64,000 nucleotides of DNA, taken from the NCBI GenBank assembly GCA_016707485.1, contig JADJHN010000002.1, forward strand, positions 1,530,243-1,594,242, in the 5' to 3' direction. Each line of letters starts with the position of its first letter. The first letter of the stretch is position 1. The notes beneath the pieces were generated by a model. The model saw only the letters and a list, made by a program, of their open reading frames with translations, was not told the origin of the DNA and did no database searches. The position numbers and the translations under genes were made by a program. Shown here in pieces: positions 17,535 to 25,370 of the stretch. The DNA is from Lysobacterales bacterium (GTDB taxonomy: Bacteria; Pseudomonadota; Gammaproteobacteria; Xanthomonadales; Rhodanobacteraceae).

Positions 17535-18251
17535 TCAGACGCGCTCGAAAATCAGATCCCAGACACCATGGCCGAGACGCACGCCGCGCTTTTCGAAATG
17601 GGTGTTGATGCGCCAGCCGGGCACCTCGGAGTATGCCCCGAGTCCGGCCCGGTTGCGCCATCGGCCTGAGCCATCGACCACCGCCAGCATGTGCTCGGCA
17701 TACTCGGCCCAGTCGGTGGCGAGGTGCAGCAGGCCGCCGCTGCGCACGCGCGTGGCGAGGAGTTCGACAAACTCCGGCTGGATCAGGCGCCGCTTGTGAT
17801 GACGGACCTTCGGCCATGGATCCGGAAAATAGATACGCACTTCATCGAGCGAATCCGGCGCAAGCTGGCGCTCGATGACTTCGACGGCATCGTGATTGCT
17901 GATGCGGATGTTGTCGACGTTGGCGACGGCGAGGCCATTCATCAAGCGGCCGACGCCGGGGCGGTGGACCTCGATGCCGAGGAAATTGCGCGTGGGTTCG
18001 TTGACCGCCGTGTGCAGGAGCTGCTCGCCGTTGCCGAAGCCGATTTCGAGTACCACCGGTGCGGGTCGCGCAAACAGCGCTTGCAGATCGATGCGCTGGT
18101 CGCTGTAGTCGAGGCCGTAACGCGACCAGTGCGCATCGAAGGCCTGTGCTTGCGCCGGGGTGATGCGTCCCTGGCGCAGGACGAAACTGCGCACGCGGCG
18201 TTGCCCACCGGGTTGTGCGGATTGGCGATCGGTGTGGCGGGGATCAGTCAT
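17535..18251 (-). CDS. trmB: tRNA (guanine-N7)-methyltransferase
   Basis: SAM-dependent enzyme forming m7G46 in tRNA variable loops, 238 residues. Seen: SAM site VVLEIGFGNGEQLLHTA, the GIEVHRPGVG segment, ISNHDAVEVI, the hallmark IYFPDPWPKVRHHKRRLIQ, and the C-terminal T-x-F-E motif in NTHFEKRG. Start ATG 18251 lies four bases after the thiG stop, so translation is probably coupled to thiG; the longer open frame is not needed. The pairing of thiamine synthesis and tRNA modification genes in one operon is also known from other Xanthomonadales. Confidence 0.95.
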   Translation of the reverse strand: MTDPRHTDRQSAQPGGQRRVRSFVLRQGRITPAQAQAFDAHWSRYGLDYSDQRIDLQALFARPAPVVLEIGFGNGEQLLHTAVNEPTRNFLGIEVHRPGVGRLMNGLAVANVDNIRISNHDAVEVIERQLAPDSLDEVRIYFPDPWPKVRHHKRRLIQPEFVELLATRVRSGGLLHLATDWAEYAEHMLAVVDGSGRWRNRAGLGAYSEVPGWRINTHFEKRGVRLGHGVWDLIFERV

Positions 18252-18255
18252 CGCC

Positions 18256-19047
18256 TCAGCCAATCGTGCCGTCGATCGGGCTCGATGCCGAGGCATAGCG
18301 TTTGCGCGGGATGCGTCCGGCGCGGAATGCGGCACGTCCGGCCTGGATGGCCAGTTTCATTGCATGGGCCATCAGCACCGGATCACGAGCGCCGGCGATC
18401 GCCGTATTCATGAGCACGCCATCACACCCCAGTTCCATGGCGATCGCCGCATCCGAGGCGGTGCCGACACCGGCATCGACAAGCACCGGAACCTTGGCGT
18501 TCTCGACAATCTCGAGCAGGTTGTAGCGGTTCTGGATGCCAAGGCCCGAGCCGATTGGCGCGGCCAGCGGCATGATCGCGACGCAGCCGATCTGTTCAAG
18601 CCGGCGCGCCAGCAAGGGGTCGTCGCTGGTGTAGACCATCACCTCGAAACCGTCGGCGACCAGGCGCTCGGCCGCATCCAGGGTCTGCACCACATCCGGA
18701 AACAGCGTGCGCGGATCACCCAGCACCTCAAGCTTGACCAGCTTGTGGCCGTCGAGCAGTTCGCGCGCAAGCTGCAGCGTGCGCACGGCATCATCCGCCG
18801 TATAGCAGCCGGCGGTGTTGGGCAGGATGGTGTAGCGATCGGGCGGCAGCACGTCGAGGAGATTGGGCTGTGCAGGATCCTGGCCGATGTTCGTGCGGCG
18901 GATGGCGACGGTGACGATCTCGGCTTCGGCAGCTTCGGTTGCCCGGCGCGTTTCCTCGAGATCCTTGAATTTTCCGGTGCCGGTGAGCAGGCGCGAGCGG
19001 TAGTGGCGGCCGGCGATAACCAGGGTGTCGTCTGCGATCTGGGTCAT
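18256..19047 (-). CDS. thiG: Thiazole synthase
   Basis: Forms the thiazole phosphate of thiamine from deoxyxylulose phosphate, dehydroglycine and ThiS thiocarboxylate; cytoplasmic TIM barrel, 263 residues. Family marks: SRLLTGTGKFKD, TVAIRRTN, LPNTAGCYTADDAVRTLQLA, the Schiff-base lysine in LVKLEVLGD, MPLAAPIGSGLG and VDAGVGTASDAAIAMELGCD. Start set at ATG 19047 because the family begins there; the nearest purine-rich site (AAGGA) is about 15 bases upstream, and a TTG at 19074 is the alternative. It lies between thiS and trmB. Confidence 0.96.
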   Translation of the reverse strand: MTQIADDTLVIAGRHYRSRLLTGTGKFKDLEETRRATEAAEAEIVTVAIRRTNIGQDPAQPNLLDVLPPDRYTILPNTAGCYTADDAVRTLQLARELLDGHKLVKLEVLGDPRTLFPDVVQTLDAAERLVADGFEVMVYTSDDPLLARRLEQIGCVAIMPLAAPIGSGLGIQNRYNLLEIVENAKVPVLVDAGVGTASDAAIAMELGCDGVLMNTAIAGARDPVLMAHAMKLAIQAGRAAFRAGRIPRKRYASASSPIDGTIG

Positions 19048-19116
19048 TGGCTTGTTCGATATTCCTTTTTGCAACTGGCAACGGGGCAGGGCATGGCGGC
19101 ACTCCTTCGATCCGCT

Positions 19117-19317
19117 TCAGCCGCCGCCAATGGCATGCACGATCTCGATGCGGTCGCCAGCCTTGATTTCGCGTTCGCGGTATACGCTGCGCGGAATGAT
19201 CTGGCGGTTGATCTCCACCGCAACGCGCTTGTCGGCAAAACCGTTCGCCGCAAGCAGGTGCTCCAGCGTCGATTGCTCGGCGATGTCATGGACTTCGCCG
19301 TTGAGGGTGATTTTCAT
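19117..19317 (-). CDS. thiS: Sulfur carrier protein ThiS
   Basis: 66-residue ubiquitin-fold sulfur carrier that brings sulfur to ThiG as a C-terminal thiocarboxylate. It starts KITLNGEVHDI, has the ADKRVAVEINRQIIPR core, and ends in the required Gly-Gly (HAIGGG). It is first in a thiS-thiG-trmB operon with 69 bp to thiG. ATG 19317 is preferred; GTG 19323 would add two residues. A TAGAAT hexamer lies at 19324-19329 on this strand, so the transcript may be almost leaderless. I see no TPP riboswitch elements upstream. Confidence 0.93.
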   Translation of the reverse strand: MKITLNGEVHDIAEQSTLEHLLAANGFADKRVAVEINRQIIPRSVYREREIKAGDRIEIVHAIGGG

Positions 19318-19410
19318 GCGCACATTCTATCCCGAACGCCAGCCTGATCGCCGGCCCGAGCGTCAGCCACCGGCGCAGCCGTGCGCGTGACTGGACCGGG
19401 AGATACATGC

Positions 19411-19440
19411 GAAAACGCCGCAGATGACTGCGGCGTTTTC
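19411..19440. terminator. Rho-independent terminator after the DUF6600 gene
   Basis: GAAAACGCCGCAG and CTGCGGCGTTTTC form a perfect 13-bp stem with a 4-base ATGA loop. Its A/T ends make it work in both directions. It lies 43 bases after the stop of the minus-strand DUF6600 gene and upstream of thiS, so it ends the former's transcript. Confidence 0.9.
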
Positions 19441-19482
19441 CGTGGCAAGCCCCTTACCGGGGCAGGGTTGTTGGCAACATGG

Positions 19483-21840
19483 TCATTCCCGGCGCTTGCG
19501 CTGGTTGCCCTTGTCGTCGTCACTGGAGTCGTCGCTCTTCTTGCTCTTGCGCTCTTGTGACTGGGGCGCAGGCTGGTCCTGCACCGGCTGGCGGGGCTGC
19601 ACCGCCTGACGTTGCTCGGGCTGCGGCACATTTCGTGGCTGCACCTGGCGACGCTCGACGGGTGCAACCTCGCGCCTCGGCTCGGGCTCGATGCGCTGTT
19701 GCGGCACATTGCGCGGCGACACCTCGCGACGTTCCTGTTGCGGCATGTTGCGCGGTTCCGGCTGCGGGTAGACGCGACGCTCCTGCATCGGCCTCGCTTC
19801 GCTTCGCACCGGTTGCTCGCGCTGCGCCGGCTGGCGCTGCTCCATGCTGCGGGGCGCAGGTTGGGCGATGCCCTGGTCGCGCGTGGCATTGCCTCGATTG
19901 CGCTCGACCGCCTCGGGATTGGCGCGAATCGTTGACGGCCCGCGTTGCTCGGGGGCGTTTATCGTGCGTGCCGGCGCATCGCGTTCCACGGCCGGGCGCG
20001 GCGTCACCTGGCGATTCGATTGCTGGTCGCGATCCATCGCCTGCCGCGGCTGGCTGGCGGGAGGATTGCGCTCGATGCGCCCGTCGCGATCGTTTCGTGG
20101 CGCGCGGATCGTTGCCGCAGGGGTGGCGTCACGGTTGCGCTCGATTCGGCTGTTCGCCGGTGCCCGTTCGCGCTGATTGTCTTCGCGCGCCGGTACGCCC
20201 GAACGTGGTTGCCGCTGGACGCGTGAATTGCCATCACCATCCTGGCGGGACGGCATTGCCGTCGGCGCCGGGCGCTCGCCGCCGACAACCTGGATGCGGC
20301 GCGTCTGGCGTTCATCCGAGCGCGGCTGGGTCGTCGCCAGATCGCGCATCTGGCCGACCGCGAGTGGCTGGTTGTCGTTGCGCGAAATCGCACGGATGCG
20401 CTCTTGCGCGTCGAGACGACGCATCGGCGGAGCCGTGCGTGCAATGACTCCGCGATCAAACGTGGCGGCCTGGATTTTGCGCCGTCCCTCGGGCACCGCG
20501 TTGCCACCGGCAAAACTGCGTGCAGTCGGAGCCATGTCGATGCGGCTGACCACGCGCCCCTGACTCAATTGCGACTGCGCAACCTGCACGCGCGCGCTGT
20601 TGACCGAACGCGCATTGATGAAGGCATCGCGCGAGACCGCGGTGTAGGCGCGATGATCGTTGCGATAGGCGTAATTGAAATTGGTTATCGGCTGACCACG
20701 CGAATAGTTGTTGTAGACATTGGTGATATAGGTATTGTTGATGATCGTCGTGTTGCGCACGTTGATGTCGTTGAAATAGCTGCGCGAGCCGCGGTACCAC
20801 GGCACATAGACGTCACGCGGGCCAAGCGGGAACCAGCCGATCGGGCCACCACTGGAAATGCTCACGCTGAAGCCACCGCCACCGACAAAGGCGACCAGGG
20901 CCGGCGCGTAGATCGGCCGCACATGGCGCGGTCCCGGCACCCAGCCCCAACGGCTGCCGACATAAGCCCAGCGTCCGTAGTGCGACGGCGCAAAGCCCCA
21001 AGGTGCATTGTCGACCCACGTCCAGCCCCATGGATCGATCCATGACCAGTGGCCATCACGGTACGGAGTCCAGCCCGCACTGACGCGCGACGGGTACCAG
21101 ATCGCGCCGTAGGTTGCGGCCGTGCTCCAGCTTCCGTAAGCGTCGAGATCGGCATAGCCGATGACCTCTTCGGAGACATAGCGGCGCGAGGGCGAGCGCT
21201 CGTAGCGGTCGGCGCGTTCGTAGCACCAGCGGTCGAAATCGTCCTGGCGGGGCAGGTCGAATACTTCATAGTCCTGCAGTTGCGAATCGTGGAAACGATA
21301 GGACTCGCCATCACGCACGCGAAAGCTGGCATTGTCGCGGCCGTAGACATCGCCATTGCCATCGATCACCGAAACCATGGTCGAGTCGCCATCGGGGGCG
21401 ACGTCAACGCGGTACTGACCCGGTGTCTGGATGACCAGGGCGAGGGTCGGAGTATCGATCTCGTAGATCTGGCCTTCGAAGACATGGCGAACCGTCAGGT
21501 TCAAGGTGCCGGCGGTCAGCTCGATCTGCGCGTTGTCGTCATCGAGATTGAGCAGGCGGAATGCGGTGCGCTCGTCGAGGCGCACGGTCGCGGCACCAAC
21601 TTCCATTTCCACGCGCGAGGCACGATCGGAGTAGAGACTGTCACCGGTGACCAACGGGCGATTGATGCGCGCTTCCGCCCATTCCTCGAAACCGGCTGGC
21701 TGCATGCTGACATCGCCGCCGACATAGCTCAGGCGGGCGACCCGGCCCGGTGGGTCTGCCAAGGCTTGTCCGGCGGCTGCGCACAGCAGCAGCACCGGCA
21801 CGAGCCAGGTGGCAAGTCGGGACAAATGACGATTGAACAT
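19483..21840 (-). CDS. Secreted DUF6600/FecR-like protein with Arg/Pro/Gln-rich tail
   Basis: 785-residue exported protein. Residues 1-28 are a signal peptide (cut near QALA-DPP). A FecR-like beta domain follows (about 30-170: RVARLSYVGGDVSMQPAGFE, then VEMEVGAATVRLDERTAFRL). The middle (about 215-400) is Trp/Gly/Tyr-rich with YRDGHWSWIDPWGWTWVD and similar units, the DUF6600 pattern, and ends in an Asn-rich segment. From about 400 the chain is low-complexity, rich in Arg, Gln, Pro and Asn, and ends in a charged KKSDDSSDDDKGNQRKRRE tail. GAGGAG precedes ATG 21840. The function is unknown; an envelope or surface structural role is a guess. Confidence 0.8.
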   Translation of the reverse strand: MFNRHLSRLATWLVPVLLLCAAAGQALADPPGRVARLSYVGGDVSMQPAGFEEWAEARINRPLVTGDSLYSDRASRVEMEVGAATVRLDERTAFRLLNLDDDNAQIELTAGTLNLTVRHVFEGQIYEIDTPTLALVIQTPGQYRVDVAPDGDSTMVSVIDGNGDVYGRDNASFRVRDGESYRFHDSQLQDYEVFDLPRQDDFDRWCYERADRYERSPSRRYVSEEVIGYADLDAYGSWSTAATYGAIWYPSRVSAGWTPYRDGHWSWIDPWGWTWVDNAPWGFAPSHYGRWAYVGSRWGWVPGPRHVRPIYAPALVAFVGGGGFSVSISSGGPIGWFPLGPRDVYVPWYRGSRSYFNDINVRNTTIINNTYITNVYNNYSRGQPITNFNYAYRNDHRAYTAVSRDAFINARSVNSARVQVAQSQLSQGRVVSRIDMAPTARSFAGGNAVPEGRRKIQAATFDRGVIARTAPPMRRLDAQERIRAISRNDNQPLAVGQMRDLATTQPRSDERQTRRIQVVGGERPAPTAMPSRQDGDGNSRVQRQPRSGVPAREDNQRERAPANSRIERNRDATPAATIRAPRNDRDGRIERNPPASQPRQAMDRDQQSNRQVTPRPAVERDAPARTINAPEQRGPSTIRANPEAVERNRGNATRDQGIAQPAPRSMEQRQPAQREQPVRSEARPMQERRVYPQPEPRNMPQQERREVSPRNVPQQRIEPEPRREVAPVERRQVQPRNVPQPEQRQAVQPRQPVQDQPAPQSQERKSKKSDDSSDDDKGNQRKRRE

Positions 21841-22017
21841 GGTGCTCTCCTCGAAAGGTGTTTACGGCACCGCCATGCCTGCATGGAACATGCAGGCGCG
21901 ATACGCGCACGCTTATCTGACCGGATCATGGCTGAACGTGAACCGTCCGCCCGGCATCTGTGCAAAAAATTCAACATTCGCAGCTCTTGCCTGGCCGGAT
22001 CGGGTGCCGGTTTTTGC

Positions 22018-22045
22018 TTGCCGCCTGCCCGCAATGACGGATAAT
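22018..22045 (+). promoter_or_regulatory. Probable promoter of tRNA-Gly (and rimK)
   Basis: TTGCCG (22018-22023) and GATAAT (22040-22045) are 16 bp apart and put the start about 7 bases before the mature tRNA-Gly. The position and both hexamers fit a sigma-70 promoter. Confidence 0.55.
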
Positions 22046-22056
22046 CTGTCGCTTGC

Positions 22057-22130
22057 GCGGGTGTAGCTCAATGGTAGAGCTGTAGCTTCCCAAGCTACTG
22101 ACGAGGGTTCGATTCCCTTCACCCGCTCCA
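22057..22130 (+). tRNA. tRNA-Gly (anticodon CCC)
   Basis: A 74-base cloverleaf: acceptor GCGGGTG pairs with CACCCGC, the D arm contains AGCTCAATGGTAGAGC, the anticodon stem-loop is GTAGC-TTCCCAA-GCTAC (anticodon CCC, reads GGG), and the T arm is AGGGTTCGATTCCCT. CCA is encoded. No terminator follows, and rimK starts 73 bases later, so the two may share a transcript. Confidence 0.97.
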
Positions 22131-22202
22131 ACCTGATCGGCGATCCGTCCTGCGGAGCGCAGCGCAGCCCGCCATGATGCTTCGCTCGAGTCCGCATCCA
22201 CC

Positions 22203-23123
22203 ATGAAGATCGCGATCCTCTCCCGCAACTCCTCGTTGTACTCGACGAGCCGACTGGTCGAGGCCGGCCGCAGCCGCGGACACCGCGTGCGCGTGCTCGA
22301 TCCGCTGCGCTGCTATATGCGCATCGCGCAGAACGGATTCGCCATGCATTACAAGGGGCGTGCGCTGAGCGGCTTCGATGCGGTGATTCCGCGCATAGGG
22401 TCATCCATCACGTTCTACGGGACGGCAGTGCTGCGCCAGTTCGAAATGATGGGCGTGTACACGCCAAACTGTTCGGACGCCGTGCTGCGCGCGCGCGACA
22501 AGTTGCGCTCGTTGCAGTTGCTCGCCCGCGAGGGCATGGATCTGCCAAGGACCGTGTTTGGCGATTACCCCGATGACACCGCCGACCTGCTGCAGATGCT
22601 TGGCGATCCACCGCATGTCATCAAGCTCAACGAGGGAACCCAGGGACAGGGCGTCCTGCTCGCCGAAAAGCGTGCATCCTCGCAAGGCATGATCGAGGCG
22701 TTTCGCGGCCTGTATGCCAATTTCGTCGTGCAGGAGTTCATTGGCGAGGCGGGTGGCGGCGATCTTCGCTGTTTCGTCATCGGCAATCGGGTTGCAGCAG
22801 CGATGCACCGGCAGGCTCCGGATGGCGATTTCCGCGCCAACCTGCACCGTGGCGGCGTTGCCAGCGCCGTCCGGTTGAGCGAGCTGGAAACCGAAGTTGC
22901 GCTGCGCGCGGCGGCGACCATGGGCCTCGGCATTGCCGGCGTCGACCTGTTGCGCTCGCGGCGCGGACCACTGGTGCTTGAGGTCAACGCCTCGCCAGGT
23001 CTGGAAGGCATCGAGAAGGCCAGCGGCAAGGACATTGCCGGCGAGATCGTTGCCTATCTGGAAGCTGCTGCCGCGCTGCGCAAACCACTTGTGGCACCCA
23101 GAAAGAAACGCAGCCAAGGCTGA
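22203..23123 (+). CDS. rimK: RimK-family alpha-L-glutamate ligase
   Basis: ATP-grasp enzyme that in E. coli adds glutamates to the C-terminus of ribosomal protein S6. 306 residues. It starts MKIAILSRNSSLYSTSRLVE, has the preATP-grasp domain with PRIGSSITFYGTAVLRQFE, then the ATP-grasp fold with HVIKLNEGTQGQGV, FVVQEFIGEAGGGDLRCFVI and the metal-binding LEVNASPGLEGIEKASG. Length and order are those of RimK. The basic C-terminal tail (APRKKRSQG) is normal. It lies between tRNA-Gly and a two-component operon, with no strong ribosome site at ATG 22203. Confidence 0.93.
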   Translation: MKIAILSRNSSLYSTSRLVEAGRSRGHRVRVLDPLRCYMRIAQNGFAMHYKGRALSGFDAVIPRIGSSITFYGTAVLRQFEMMGVYTPNCSDAVLRARDKLRSLQLLAREGMDLPRTVFGDYPDDTADLLQMLGDPPHVIKLNEGTQGQGVLLAEKRASSQGMIEAFRGLYANFVVQEFIGEAGGGDLRCFVIGNRVAAAMHRQAPDGDFRANLHRGGVASAVRLSELETEVALRAAATMGLGIAGVDLLRSRRGPLVLEVNASPGLEGIEKASGKDIAGEIVAYLEAAAALRKPLVAPRKKRSQG

Positions 23124-23132
23124 GCTTTCGGC

Positions 23133-23188
23133 TTAACGGAAGCATCAGCGCCGCTTAACCTTGATTTAAGCCTTTGATCCCTATAGTC
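23133..23188 (+). promoter_or_regulatory. PmrA/ColR-like box and promoter ahead of the two-component operon
   Basis: CTTAAC-CTTGA-TTTAAG (23155-23171) matches the direct-repeat pattern YTTAA-N-N5-YTTAA-N bound by PmrA/ColR-type regulators. A third half-site CTTAAC lies exactly 22 bp upstream (23133). A possible -10, TATAGT (23183-23188), begins 12 bases after the box, which would place the box over the -35 region. Autoregulation by the downstream OmpR-type regulator is inferred. Confidence 0.5.
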
Positions 23189-23271
23189 CCAGCCACTGTA
23201 GGTTCTGCTCGACACTCCTAAGTTTTTTGCAAGGTGACCGGCAGATTACGGTAATCGGGGCAGTAGCTTTT

Positions 23272-23320
23272 GGCCCAAGCGAGGTGTGTTCCCCCAAAGG
23301 CACCTCCTTGGGCCATTTTA
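23272..23320 (+). terminator. Terminator-like hairpin in the leader of the two-component operon
   Basis: GGCCCAAGCGAGGTG (23272-23286) pairs with CACCTCCTTGGGCC (23301-23314) with one bulged base and a 14-base loop, followed by ATTTTATT. It sits 148 bases after rimK and about 90 bases before the regulator start, so it either ends rimK transcripts or attenuates the promoter at 23183. Confidence 0.6.
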
Positions 23321-23407
23321 TTGCGCTGCAATCCGACCTTCCCACCCTTCGCCGAAATCCTCATCCGTGCATTCCTGATCGGGGGTTCCGCGTTAAGCTA
23401 TCGCCCC

Positions 23408-24094
23408 ATGCGCATACTCGTCATTGAAGACAACAGCGATATCGCTGCCAATATCGGCGATTTCCTCGCCGACCGTGGTCACGTGGTCGACTTTGCCGGT
23501 GACGGCGTGACCGGCCTGCACCTGGCCGTGGTCAACGAGTTCGACGCCATCGTGCTCGATCTTGGCCTGCCCGGCATGGACGGGCTCGAAGTCTGTCGCA
23601 AGCTGCGCCAGGATGCGCGCCGGCAGACTCCGGTGCTGATGCTGACGGCCCGCGATGCCCTTGAACAGAAACTCTCCGGCTTCGACTCCGGTGCCGATGA
23701 TTACATGGTCAAGCCGTTCGCCCTGCAGGAACTGGCCGTCCGTGTCGAAGTTTTGGGCCGTCGCGGCAAGGGCATCAAGAGCCGCCTCCTGCAACTCGCC
23801 GATCTCACCTACAACCTCGATACCCTGGTCGTCATCCGCGACGGCAAATCGATCCAGCTCAATCCGATCGGCCTGAAGTTGTTGCAGGCCCTGATGGATT
23901 CGGCGCCATCGGTGGTCACTCGGCAGGAGCTCGAAACCCGCGTCTGGGGCGAGGAATTGCCCGACAGCGATTCGCTGCGCGTGCATATCCACGGCCTGCG
24001 CGCCGCAATCGACAAGCCCTTTGACAAGCCGCTGATCCAGACGCGTCACGGCATCGGCTATCGCATGGTCGATCCGGATGCAGTACCGACGTAG
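23408..24094 (+). CDS. OmpR/PmrA-family response regulator
   Basis: 228-residue DNA-binding regulator. Receiver domain residues 1-115 with acidic pocket E7/D8, phospho-acceptor D51 (VLDLGLPGMDG), Thr in LMLTARD and Lys in ADDYMVKPF. A winged-helix output domain follows (about 130-225) with SDSLRVHIHGLRAAIDKPF and TRHGIGYRM. The frame is open from 23270, but ATG 23408 gives the canonical MRILVIEDN start. It overlaps the kinase gene by 17 bases. The PmrA-like box upstream fits a regulator of envelope or cation responses. Confidence 0.93.
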   Translation: MRILVIEDNSDIAANIGDFLADRGHVVDFAGDGVTGLHLAVVNEFDAIVLDLGLPGMDGLEVCRKLRQDARRQTPVLMLTARDALEQKLSGFDSGADDYMVKPFALQELAVRVEVLGRRGKGIKSRLLQLADLTYNLDTLVVIRDGKSIQLNPIGLKLLQALMDSAPSVVTRQELETRVWGEELPDSDSLRVHIHGLRAAIDKPFDKPLIQTRHGIGYRMVDPDAVPT

Positions 24095-25370
24095 GCTGCG
24101 CAGCCGGATCATCATCTCGTTTGCGCTTTTCGGGCTGGGCCTCACGGCCCTGTTTGCTGTTGCCACGATTTACGTGCGGGCACGCCTCGAAGACCAGTTC
24201 ATCAACAGCACCCTGGCTCGCGAGGTGCAGAGCTTCGCCGATTTCAAGCGCGAGAATCCTTCGCCGGATGCACCATGGCAACTCTCCCTGTACCAGGCGC
24301 GCATTTTCAGTGCCAGGCGTTTTTCCAATGTCCCATTGGCGTGGCAGAAATTCGACAGTGGCGTCTACAACCTTGCCGACTACGATGACAAGGGCCACCT
24401 GCGCCCCTACAAGCTCGCCGTGTCGAAGTCGGACGACCTGTGGGCCTTCCTGCAGCAGGATGTCAGCGCACAGAAACTAAGCGAACGCCAGTTGCTGATT
24501 GCCCTGATCGCCACGGTGATCCTGTTTGCGGTGTTTTCCCTGTTCATGGGCCTGTGGTTGTCCTCGCGGGTGATGAGCCCGGTCACCGAGCTGGCCCGGC
24601 GCCTGCGTGAACTGCGCAAATCGGGGAACTACGCGCCGATGGCGCCGCGCTTTGCCAACGACGAAGTTGGCGAGCTGGCCCTTGCGCTGGATGACTATGC
24701 CGCGCGCCTGACCCATCTGGTCGAGCGTGACCGCGAGTTCAATGCCGATGTCAGTCACGAGCTGCGCACGCCGCTGGCGGTGATTGCATCGACTACCGAG
24801 CTCATGCTGGGGCAGCAGGATCTCTCCGCGAAGACGCAGGAGCGCCTGCGCCGCATCGAGCGCGCGGTGCGCCAGTCGACGGAACTGACCGATGCGCTGC
24901 TGTTGCTCTCACGCAGCGAGCGGCAGCCGCCGACCGATGGCGAGACCACCGATGTCGCCAAGGTCGTCGAGCAGGTCATCGACATCAGTCGCCCGCATCT
25001 CGGCAACAAGCCGGTCGAGGTTCGCCTGGAGCTCGAGCAGCCGCTGTCGACCGTCGCCCCGTCCTCGGTGGTTGCCGTGGCCCTGACCAACCTGATCAGC
25101 AATGCCTTCAAGTACACCCAGGAGGGCGAGGTCGCGGTGATCGTCGGCCATGGTCGGGTCGCGGTCGAGGACACCGGTCCCGGCTTTGTCGCCGAGGATG
25201 CCGAGCGCCTGTTCGAACGTGGCGAACGCGGCACGACCCTGGTCAAGGGGGCCGGACTCGGGCTGGCGATCGTGCGTCGACTATGCGAACTGTACGGTTG
25301 GGAGGTGACGCTGGCACCACGTCCGCAAGGTGGCGCGGTGGCCACCCTGCAGTTTGACCGGCAATCCTGA
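24078..25370 (+). CDS. Sensor histidine kinase
   Basis: Inner-membrane partner of the regulator, 430 residues. TM1 lies at about 10-32 and TM2 at about 139-162 with a 105-residue periplasmic sensor region between, then HAMP (about 163-215), HisKA with phospho-acceptor H227 in DVSHELRTPL, and HATPase_c with N box NLISNAFKYT, G1 DTGPGF and G2 GAGLGLAIVRR. The sensor region has no recognisable fold, so the stimulus is unknown. The last base abuts the stop of the convergent ilvE gene. Confidence 0.93.
   Translation: MQYRRRLRSRIIISFALFGLGLTALFAVATIYVRARLEDQFINSTLAREVQSFADFKRENPSPDAPWQLSLYQARIFSARRFSNVPLAWQKFDSGVYNLADYDDKGHLRPYKLAVSKSDDLWAFLQQDVSAQKLSERQLLIALIATVILFAVFSLFMGLWLSSRVMSPVTELARRLRELRKSGNYAPMAPRFANDEVGELALALDDYAARLTHLVERDREFNADVSHELRTPLAVIASTTELMLGQQDLSAKTQERLRRIERAVRQSTELTDALLLLSRSERQPPTDGETTDVAKVVEQVIDISRPHLGNKPVEVRLELEQPLSTVAPSSVVAVALTNLISNAFKYTQEGEVAVIVGHGRVAVEDTGPGFVAEDAERLFERGERGTTLVKGAGLGLAIVRRLCELYGWEVTLAPRPQGGAVATLQFDRQS

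Noticed and set aside
19318..19410. TPP riboswitch upstream of thiS
   Set aside because: The CUGAGA and ACCUGAUCUGG-type core elements are missing and the space is under 100 bases.
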